Positions 56,501 to 64,000 of a stretch of DNA of 64,000 nt are shown piece by piece (position 1 is the first letter of the stretch; every line of letters begins with the position of its first letter). A program made the translations under genes and the position numbers. The stretch is from positions 1 through 64,000 of the forward strand of contig RPFO01001995.1 in NCBI GenBank assembly GCA_009746045.1, in the 5' to 3' direction. Under the pieces are notes generated by a model. The model was given only the letters and a program-made list of their open reading frames with translations. It ran no database searches and was not told the origin of the DNA. This DNA comes from Mesostigma viride (Eukaryota > Streptophyta > Mesostigmatophyceae > Mesostigmatales > Mesostigmataceae).

Positions 56501-59500
56501 TGCATAAGTCGTCGGATTGTTAGATTTCGACGGTCAAGATTTCATGATGAGGTTTGCGTTCAATTTGCCGCAGTTTGCCGCCCAGAGAAAGTAGTTGTTG
56601 GACTCGTTGCCCACGATGAAACACAATCAAGCAAGCCGTTTCCGGCCCCACCGTGTAGGTCATGTAGTCGCTCTTCACGTCAGCCAGCCGTAATTTCAAT
56701 GCACAAGGCTACACATTTCCATCTCCATTCATATTCATAATCCTGCACGACTCGAAAACGCGGACAAGATAACGGCAGGCTCGAGCTACCATGGTCCGGA
56801 TTCTCCCGATTTCTGGCCTGCGCTGGTTGTCTCCTTGATATTGGCAACTCTCTCCGGTAAGAGATTTTCCGCAGTTTGGCTGTTTCGAAACGTTAATTAA
56901 GTGAGATGCCTTCGGATCAGGAGACTCACACAGCCGCGAAATCATGCCAAAGGTCATATGTTCGATCCCTTGCTGGTAGCTTCTGAGCTTTCTTATTTTC
57001 TGTGTTCCGCGGAATCTCAGATTTGGGCCGCTAGCGTTTTCACGTTTGTTGCTTTCTGATCCGACGACAACGTTGTGCCTTGCTCGTGTGACATCTGGCG
57101 CATGGTGTGATTCATGTGTATGGTGCTGCCTTGCCACATGGGGCTGCTTTGCCATAAGAGTGAGTGTTGGGTTCTACACATTTGCTGCATGGACCGTTAG
57201 GTGCTGGTGAGCTCTTCCTTGTAGAATGGTGATGTCTATGTCAAGGATCTGATGTCTTTTTTGTCTCTTGCACTGCTTTCATTTTAGGGGGAATTATAGG
57301 TGTCATTATTTTGGCATTTGAAGGTATAGATGTTTATCTGCAAGGGCCTGTTTTTTTTCCCCCGGCCTCTTGCATGCATGGATGTGTAGAATTGTATGTT
57401 GATGGAATTATGATTTGCCATACACATTTGCTGAGCTCAAGATCCTTGTAGAACGCTTACATCTATGTCAAGGATCTGATTTCTTTTCCTCTTGCGTATA
57501 TTGTGTCGGTTTGCTTTATTTCTTGCAGGGACCACGAGAGTAAAATGCAAGCGGTTCCACTTTCAAGTCAGCATGTGACGCCCTGTCGACCGGCCCGCTT
57601 TGTTAGCTAGCTACCATATAGTATTTGATGATAGGCATTGAATGCGAAAGATGTCATAACGCCATAACAGACTGTGTTGAACAGGCATTGAATGCCGAAG
57701 ATGTCATAACGCCATAACAGACTGTGTTGAAAAGGCATATTTGAATGCCGAAGATGTACATAACGCCATAACAGTGTTGAATAGTTGAATCAACGGGTTC
57801 TTGCAGCTGTAAACATTAAAATTATTCAAACATTTAATGAAAAAATCATTATTGTTCGTGCTGTTTTGAACAGCGGTTGTTACTGGCACTGCATGCATGT
57901 GTCTGCTGCCAGCATATTGCATTATGGGTGTGTTTTTCAGCGCTGTGTTTTCTCACTTTTCTCACTTTTCTCACGTCCTGTTTTTCTCACTTTTCTCACT
58001 TTTCTCACGTCCTGATTTTCTCACTTTTCTCACGTTTCACACCTCCCGTTTTTCTCACTTATCTCACGTCCTGTTTTTTGAGATTTTTCTCACGTTTTTC
58101 CCCTTTTTTTCACCTTTTTGGGGCAATCTCACCCGGGTGAGAAACGTGTTTTCTCACCCATTCTCACCCCATTCTCACCCTTTTTTCTCACCTTTCTCAC
58201 CCATTCTCACCCATTTCTCACCCTTTTTCTCACCTTTCTCACCCTTTTTCTCACCATTTCTCACCCATTCTCAAAGCCGAGTTCCTAGTGTGGGGCAGTC
58301 CCGTGCGAAGTGACCTGGCTGGTTGCAGATAAAACAGTTACCCTGGGTGGGATCCAAAGCATTGAGCTCTCCCAGGAGGTCATCCAGCTGGTTCAGGGAC
58401 TTCTTGATGGGTGGCACTGGCGTGGCCACAGGCTCCCACTTGACAGAAAAAGCAGGCACACGACAGAGGGTGAGCACATAAGACAACACTTTGTCCCATT
58501 GCCAGTCCACGTAGTCGAACTGGGAGAAGTGCTTGTCCACATCCAGTCGCACGTGTGGAGCCATGCCATGCAGTAGTCTGTGAAGCGCCTCTGCGTCAGA
58601 GCATTGGGGAATCTTGGCCCTAAGGTTGGTGAATTGCTCCACAAACTGTGGCAGCGTCAACCCAGCCTGCGTACAGCTAGCCAATGCGTCCCGATCCATG
58701 CGAAGTTGATCCTGGGGTAACAGAAACCGGCGAAAGCCCAATAGGAGAGAGGGGAGGTCGGTACACGCACGTCCAGCCACAGAACGCAAAAACTCATCAA
58801 ACCGGTCGCTGGCACTGTCGCTCATCCGCTGCCTAACCATTCTCTTCTGGATGTCCATCGTGAGACGTTCCTCTGCCTTGGGCCCGTAGTTGGCGAAATG
58901 GATAGCGAAGACATCCTGAAACTTGGTGGAGAAATGGTCAAAGCTGCGATGGGTTAGGTTGGTCAGCGATAGCTTGTCTACCGACTCCACCTTGGGAAAA
59001 GGAACAGTACGAGGATACAAAGACGTGAGCTCCATCACTGGGGCGTGTGGTGCATTCTGACTCTTCGGCATTGTCGCAGCCACCGAGAGCCGTGGAGGCT
59101 CATTCCCCTGTACATCTGTCCCTTCATCAACAAAAGGAGCGTCAACCGCATATACCCTTCGTGTACCCAGTGTAGGAGACGGTTGATCCACGAAAACAGA
59201 CTCCCCATCGCCCGCCTGCCCTTGCGACTCAAGTTGCTGCACACGCGCAATAGTCCTACCCACACTCTTCTCCAGCGCTTCCGCCACACTTCTAGCTCTC
59301 GCAGCTTCCTCACGTTCATGTTGTAATCGGATTTTCTCCGCTGTCAGCTCGTCAGCCGCTAGCCGAGTGCCGTCTCGCCCCGGCACCGTGTTGTAGCCAA
59401 AACGAATAGCCGAACCGTATTCGGGTGCTGGTGAACGCGTGTCTTCCACGTTGGAAAACCGGGGTCCACCTCTACCAATGCCACGCAGGGAGGGCTCGCC

Positions 59501-59719
59501 TGGTTGCACACCGAGGGGCAAGATGGAGAACTTTGGGCCGACCGACAGCGAATATCTGCGGGAAGCAGACATTAAGGTGGTATCTCCAAATAGTTGACGT
59601 CTGGGAGTAGATGATGAAACCCTTTCATCACCGGTCGTCCGTTGAGCTGCTAAAGATGTGGTTGCATCTTCAACTCTCTTACTTGATAACGGTGGTTGTG
59701 TCTCCGGGTTACTCATCAC
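53564..59719 (-). CDS. gag: gag of chromovirus copy 2, split by the CACTA element
   Basis: ATG at 59719, open to 58291 through the capsid region (about 59010-58460) and into the zinc knuckle CFICNQPGHFARDC (about 58339-58298); then 53889-58290 is foreign. It resumes at 53888 and ends at TAG 53566-53564 with a Phe/Arg/Gln-rich tail. The frame on the left of the insertion has no break, and it served as the reference for the lesions in copy 1. Confidence 0.85.
53567..53573 (-). promoter_or_regulatory. -1 ribosomal frameshift slippery site A AAA AAC (copy 2)
   Basis: The minus strand reads A AAA AAC directly before the gag stop (TAG at 53566-53564), as in copy 1. Confidence 0.7.
53920..54240 (+). 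repeat. Left subterminal repeats of the CACTA element
   Basis: Over a dozen GTGAGAAA, GTGAGATT or TTGAGAAA motifs. In CACTA elements such repeats bind an element-encoded protein. Confidence 0.85.
54398..55700 (-). CDS. CACTA-borne gene fragment, unknown protein with basic/acidic tail
   Basis: Two exons are visible: about 55700-55626 (ends TACTG|GTGAGC) and 55340-54398 (acceptor GAATGCAG|G; the split Trp codon restores the frame; stop at 54398-54400). The start is not determined; a longer reading from ATG 55486 also exists but contains the acceptor. The protein has FHKVRIHRFNYRTEAADQ, a central region with VELFDRLHVAHLP and VGYVVDECYAPEMVVIPAKLP-like beta-rich segments, then a Lys-rich stretch (KKKGKKKGSKKKK), an Arg-rich stretch and an acidic Ser/Glu/Asp tail. 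The central part faintly recalls the C-terminal DUF4216 region of plant CACTA transposases; this is a guess. It is transcribed from the right end toward the left end. Confidence 0.5.
55701..56845. other. CACTA interior with inverted internal duplication
   Basis: 55783-56000 (+) and 56600-56717 (-) are inverted copies of one segment, and related copies lie outside the element at 29983-30204 and 17268-17411. The minus strand 56395-56102 and 57155-56709 has modest open frames (for example VARACRYLVRVFESCRIMNM) that I do not recognise; they may be remnant exons of a transposase. Confidence 0.5.
57632..57780 (+). repeat. Triple tandem repeat, about 48-52 bp unit
   Basis: Three copies containing GAAGATGTCATAACGCCATA or the GATGTACATAACGCCATA variant, within the CACTA element. 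Confidence 0.85.
57945..58280 (+). repeat. Right subterminal repeats of the CACTA element
   Basis: About 25 TTTCTCAC, TTCTCACC or CTCACGTC motifs, the inverse of the left-end repeats. Confidence 0.85.
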
Positions 59720-59925
59720 TCCATGGGTCGCGCATGCCGGACTGGGGAACGTTAGAGACTTATGGGCTCAAGGCAGTTCTCAGAGCAAGACTGTCACATA
59801 AGGATGAGTCACACTCTTAAGAACTGTCCGAATACACAGCATAACGTACCCTCTCTGGGTCTGGCAAGAATTCCATTGTTAATCGTGAACTAATACTGTC
59901 AAGACAACCAACACCTAGGTAGAAT

Positions 59926-59938
59926 CCTCCGATACCAA
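59926..59938 (-). promoter_or_regulatory. Primer binding site of copy 2
   Basis: The minus strand reads TTGGTATCGGAGG directly after the 5' LTR, as in copy 1. Confidence 0.8.
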
Positions 59939-60641
59939 TGTAACGACTAAAAATGTTGTGTTTGCAACAGCCTCAGTATCAACATTAGCGTGAAAAGATC
60001 TTTATACCTGGGTTGGAGTCGCGACAGATAACTTCACGTCCAGAGAAGCAATGAAGATGGATCTTCAACAGTTAAGGGAATGAGTCCCCACCCTTGTTAG
60101 ACACAACAGACAAGTTATATCCAAGTCGACTATCTGTTGAAGTTATAGTTGACTTTTGGCAAGGGTTGTTTGATTGATGAAACAAGGAAACCCTTGAATT
60201 ACACCATAGCTTTAGCTCTCACGTACGCACACATGCACGGCCGCCCCAAACAGGATAAAAGTCATCGTGCACGCAGCATCCATCCAACCCTAACCCGGAA
60301 GGACCAATCAAAAGTGAGGATCACTCAAGATAAGATCTTAGCCTCCGAATCCTCCACAAAACACAAAGCCAGCACATACGAAATCTCAATGACCTGGAAC
60401 CAAATCCACCAGGTACAACGGTACTGCAGAGAATCTATGACTGACTAAACAACACCATGCAAAGTACCCTACGTGGATCAGGCCACGACCAATGAGGGTA
60501 GAACAATAGATTCGACAGATCTCAGCAGGCTCAATATCTATCAGACGTCGAAGCCTCCTAACTTCTCAAATAATTGTCCTAAAGAACTCATAATAAGATT
60601 CAACAGTAGGAAAACTTTGGATGTAACATTTGGTTGTTACA
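59939..60641 (-). repeat. 5' LTR of chromovirus copy 2
   Basis: 703 bp, the same bounds as the other LTRs, followed on the right by the duplicated target TGTTG. Confidence 0.95.
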
Positions 60642-60695
60642 TGTTGATAATTAATTAATTAATTAATTAATTAATTAATTAATTAATTAATTAAT

Positions 60696-61009
60696 GGGGG
60701 GGCTAGGCCTCTCCGTGGTTTGGAACAAGATGATGGACAAGGCCAAGTGGGCCCATGTCATAGAGGACAACGAGCCCCCCCCCCGTGGGGAAGCGCCCGC
60801 GTGTGCACACATACGGCCCGAAGCACGCCAGACAGACCTGTCCCCTAGGGTAGAGCTGATGTTGATAGATTTTGTAGATAAATACTGTCGATAGCTGTTG
60901 TAGATAGATTAGACCGGTAGGACTGTTTGCTCCTATCCATCCATCCATCGGACTCCCCAACAGGAGCACGAGTCTAATTAATTATATTTAAATTAAATTA
61001 AATTGGAAC
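60696..61009 (+). mobile_element. LINE (1B) 3' end, 5'-truncated
   Basis: The + strand encodes LGLSVVWNKMMDKAKWAHVI, the end of the LINE 1B protein (stop about 60892), then a TAGATAG and CCATCCATCCATC stretch, the CTCCC-CAAC-GGGAG-type hairpin (one mismatch) and an AT-rich tail (60975-61003). Confidence 0.65.
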
Positions 61010-62600
61010 ATATCTCCACGAGCCACGAGCCTAGCCATGGCTGACGGCGGAGCTCATAACTTTCACGTTTGAGCACCGAATTCAGCTGTGAATATCACAA
61101 TCGCTTCGTCTTTCTAAGACGCACATGCTGATATAATTTTCCGCAGCTATTACGCAATATGACGAGCAAACGCTCCTTGACGCAACGCAGCCTGGCGGCT
61201 GCGCTCGGCCATGAAAATACGTCTGCAGCTCCGGCTGCAGCTTCGCCATCAGGGCCGGCAGGCAGTGCTTCCACTAGTCGCGCACTGGTGGTCGCCCAGC
61301 AACCTCCCGGGCTTCATGCCTCGCCTTCAGCCTGGCCTGAGCCCAAACGCAGCCGCCCAACCGAACCGATCTGGTCTGAGCCCAACTTTGACGTCGACGG
61401 GTTATTTTCCACCTTCGACGACGCCAGACCCAGTTATTTCGACATGCCACCCATCAGGATACTGGAGCTCGTGTTTTATGGGTCGTACACCTCCATTTTC
61501 GACCTGTGCCGACGCCTTCAAAGCCTTAGTCGCCTCCGCACTGGACCTGACGGCCGGGTTTCTCACCGACCTGAGCACCTGACCAACTGGTCCCGCCCGG
61601 CGCCCGCGCCTTCAGCTCGCCGCCCTCTTTTCCATCCTTCAGCGCTCTGCCGCGGACCTTTTGGCCCCCTCCCCCTTGACCGAATCCACCTTCATTCCTC
61701 CTCCACCTCCAAGAAGCCATCTCACAGCACGTGACGCCCCTATACCTGCAGATGTGGCAGCTGTGCATGGGTCGCACGCTGGCTGCTGAGCTCCCCACCA
61801 TCCCCACCGCCACCGCTACCCTCCTCGCCTCCCCCCCCCCCCTCCGGCCTCCGCCTCCACCGACTGCATCACCGCCCATGCAGCTCCGCGACATCGACCA
61901 GCGTCTTAAGCTAGGACAACGCCATCGCTATCGAGGTCCTGCAGAACACCGCAGGCCTCACCGCCCAGGCGGTGAAGGACATTGCCGCCAAGCCAGCCCC
62001 TGATGGCCTGGCCGCGGCGATGCTCCTCCCATCACGACCTGGGCGGACATGCAGCACACCACCTCAACCACCTCCGCCGTTGCAGCCCATGCAGCTCCAG
62101 CGGCAGACGCTTGACCTCCGCGAGGAGGCCGAGCTTGCCAAGCTCAGCCTCAACGTCATCGTCAGGATCTTCGACATGGAGGAAGGTGAGAATTCCGAGA
62201 AGCTTGGTAAACCTGCCATGAACTACACCCAGATGTTGCTGGCTGACCTAGTGGTCCCAGCCCAGTTTGAGGCACCGCATCCACTCTCTGGTGATCGAGC
62301 TGCGGATGTCGGCTGTCCGCCTCCCCCGCGCGCGGGGTAAGGCTGGCCCGGCACCCGTGCTCCTCACCTTTAAGTACATGGCGGACAAGCTGTCGTTCCT
62401 TAAAGGCCGCAAGAAGCTCTTGGGGACTCGCTTTACGCTGGACGACGACTTGACCCTGGCCCAGCAACAGCGGCGACGCTAGCTATGGCCGACCTACCTA
62501 ACCTAATTCAGCTCCGGCAGAGCGCAGGGGGGAACTTAGCTGGTATACTGGAGGGGGTTGGTCATCTAAGTTGACCACAAGCCCTGGCAGGCACCTCCTG
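61010..62600 (+). pseudogene. Half-LINE: leader and ORF1 (first family), frame-broken
   Basis: Leader 61010-61158, ATG 61159, open to 61732, then broken. It shares the extra CTAG at about 61912 with the copy at 27841. The middle part near 62200-62290 is replaced by sequence without a counterpart in the other copies, and the C-terminal part (KYMADKLSFLKGRKKLLGT, QQQRRR at about 62470) matches the 45600 copy. The 3' region is cut at 62618 by a LINE-2 end. Confidence 0.65.
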
Positions 62601-62617
62601 CATGCCACCTCAGACTA

Positions 62618-63187
62618 GGGAATATATATATTAAAAATATAATTACTTACAGCAGAGTGAAATCACTCAAACCAAAGCAAACGCCCAGCTATAAACCTAT
62701 ATACAGAGCCATGTCAAAGCTCTATACTATACGATAAGACCAATGGAAACTCCTAACGGGAGGAACCTAATAGCCCTGCTGCACCGCAAAATCAGCCCGC
62801 GTACGGCGGAGCATGATGTCAGCCATGGCCCGAGTCAGCGCCACCGACAAGCGCTGACGCCAATATGACGTCCAGGTCCGCGCCGACCATGAGGCCCGCT
62901 GGCCCTCCAGGTCCAGCCGGTCCTCCCGGAGCCGGCAACACTCCTTGAAGAAGGCGGAGGTCAGGGGCCCCATGGCCCCAAACTCCTCCAGGACAAAGGG
63001 CACCACACGATGGTGCCCGACGTCGCCGTAGGCCAGGAGCTTGGCCCGCTCCGGCCGGTCCGCCGTGTAACCTGCCGTGAGGGAGGCCCCAGCCACGTGG
63101 CTAAGAGCCAAGGGCCGCGCCACCGAAACGTCGATAAGCAGATGCCGGCCACCCCCCTCAAAGTCCAGCACCACGATGTCAGGCAGG
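62618..63187 (-). mobile_element. LINE-2 3' end, longest copy (C-terminal coding + 3' UTR)
   Basis: The minus strand encodes from PDIVVLDFEGGG and LLIDVSVARPL (about 63180-63115), then VVPFVLEEFGAMGPLTSAFF to ADFAVQQGY (stop 62767-62769), then the 3' UTR. The PD followed by IDV spacing resembles the catalytic motif of restriction-like endonuclease domains at LINE C-termini (inference). Bordered by AGGGAATATATAT on both sides (about 62617 and 63186). Confidence 0.75.
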
Positions 63188-63196
63188 GAATATATA

Positions 63197-64000
63197 TGAC
63201 ATGATGAACCGACGGGGGTTCCTGGATTGAGACACGTTTTTTTCTCCATGCACAGCTGAAAAAACCTGCGCCGAGGTGCGGCACCGCGGCCTACAGTAGT
63301 GATTCCTGTCTGCGACACGCCCGGGGCTGGCTGCATCTACCTGTCGGCCAATTGTGACCCGTGGGCTAGGCGATTTTGAATGCGGCTTTCCCGTTAGTTG
63401 TGGCTCCACCGCTCCAGTTTTCTAGGCTGACATGATGAACCGACGGGGGTTCCTGGATTGAGACACGTTTTTTTCTCCATGCACAGCTGAAAAAACCTGC
63501 GCCGAGGTGCGGCACCGCGGCCTACAGTAGTGATTCCTGTCTGCGACACGCCCGGGGCTGGCTGCATCTACCTGTCGGCCAATTGTGACCCGTGGGCTAG
63601 GCGAATTTGAATGCGGCTTTCCCGTTAGTTGTGGCTCCACCGCTCCAGTTTTCTAGGCTGACATGATGAACCGACGGGGGTTCCTGGATTGAGACACGTT
63701 TTTTTCTCCATGCACAGCTGAAAAAACCTGCGCCGAGGTGCGGCACCGCGGCCTACAGTAGTGATTACTGTCTGCGACACGCCCGGGGCTGGCTGCATCT
63801 ACCTGTCGGCCAATTGTGACCCGTGGGCTAGGCGAATTTGAATGCGGCTTTCCCGTTAGTTGTGGCTCCACCGCTCCAGTTTTCTAGGCTGACATGATGA
63901 ACCGACGGGGGTTCCTGGATTGAGACACGTTTTTTTCTCCATGCACAGCTGAAAAAACCTGCGCCGAGGTGCGGCACCGCGGCCTACAGTAGTGATTACT
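63197..64000. repeat. 231-bp tandem repeat (satellite-like), 3.5 units to the window end
   Basis: Units start at 63197, 63428, 63659 and 63890 with TGACATGATGAACCGACGGG and differ by only a few bases. Each unit has a 72-codon open frame on the minus strand simply because the repeat is short; no protein is called. The array continues beyond the window. Confidence 0.95.

Larger units (their letters stand above)
53889..58290 (-). mobile_element. CACTA (EnSpm) transposon, 4402 bp, nested in chromovirus gag
   Basis: The ends are exact 12-bp inverted repeats CACTAGGAACTC and GAGTTCCTAGTG, flanked by TG on both sides. The chromovirus copy 1 sequence at 19838-19850 is the uninterrupted site (with TA in place of the duplicated dinucleotide). 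Subterminal regions carry many GTGAGAAA-type repeats on the left (53920-54240) and the inverted TTTCTCAC repeats on the right (57945-58280), the usual CACTA arrangement. The interior has one gene-like region (54398-55700) and tandem and inverted repeats. I find no transposase catalytic domain, so it is probably non-autonomous. Confidence 0.92.
46822..60641 (-). mobile_element. Ty3/gypsy chromovirus, copy 2, with a nested CACTA element
   Basis: LTRs 59939-60641 (5') and 46822-47524 (3'), each 703 bp, differing at only two positions that I could see. Target duplication TGTTG (46817-46821 and 60642-60646). Without the 4402-bp CACTA insertion and its duplicated TG, its length (about 9416 bp) equals that of copy 1. 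Same gene order as copy 1. Gag and ORF3 are intact apart from the insertion; pol has several one-base breaks. Confidence 0.95.
44345..60695 (+). mobile_element. Half-LINE element hosting LINE-2 ends, chromovirus copy 2 and CACTA
   Basis: Leader 44345-44489, ORF1 44490-45721, then a 3' region in pieces at about 45722-45845 and 46399-46821, with the (ATTA)n tail at 60647-60695. The tail is separated by the chromovirus: the sequence before the LTR (CCAACGGAGTGATGTTG) continues after it as ATAATTAATTAATT. No RT between ORF1 and tail. Confidence 0.7.

Noticed and set aside
63179-63871. Three identical 72-76 codon minus-strand frames
   Set aside because: One per 231-bp tandem unit; identical because the repeat is young, with no start context or family features.

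Overview
The window is eukaryotic nuclear DNA, most likely from a green alga (Chlorophyta). The evidence is spliced genes with GT-AG introns, plant-type mitochondrial proteins (a plant-form mS33 and an RMND1/RRG-type DUF155 protein), a chromodomain Ty3/gypsy element, LINEs and a CACTA transposon. The repeat-rich, minisatellite-rich style recalls large prasinophyte genomes, but I cannot name the species.

Layout. 1-2090 is a (TCCTTG)n array. 2091-7761 holds one spliced gene of unknown function; 45-47 bp minisatellites built on a 14-bp palindrome lie just upstream of its first visible exon and inside its next intron. 8.2-17.4 kb is a scrapheap of LINE pieces: two ORF1 families, 5'-truncated reverse transcriptase ends and ORF1-only 'half-LINEs'. 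17491-26910 is a complete Ty3/gypsy chromovirus on the + strand (LTRs, PBS, gag, -1 frameshift site, pol, a third ORF, PPT, LTR; TSD ATGGC). 27.0-31.3 kb is more half-LINE, SINE and LINE material with a MITE. 32056-33490 (-) is the mitochondrial ribosomal protein mS33 gene with two exons. 34.4-36.9 kb holds LINE ends and two small inverted-repeat elements. 37332-42804 (+) is a seven-exon RMND1/DUF155 gene containing a 33-nt microexon. 43.3-46.8 kb is LINE material. 46822-60641 (-) is a second copy of the same chromovirus (TSD TGTTG), split inside gag by a 4402-bp CACTA transposon (53889-58290, TSD TG). 60.6-63.2 kb is LINE ends, and 63197-64000 is a 231-bp tandem repeat running off the window.

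The two host genes that can be named both act in mitochondria, but they sit in a sea of mobile DNA and nothing suggests they are linked functionally. The mobile elements are layered: a half-LINE hosts LINE ends and a chromovirus, and that chromovirus hosts a CACTA element. Paralogous copies in the window supply empty sites, target duplications and undamaged reading frames for one another.

Caution on quality: most frame breaks seen when comparing the two chromovirus copies are one-base losses, often in homopolymers, and the unknown gene at 2.7-7.8 kb breaks only at long G runs. This looks like residual long-read sequencing error at least as much as real decay.
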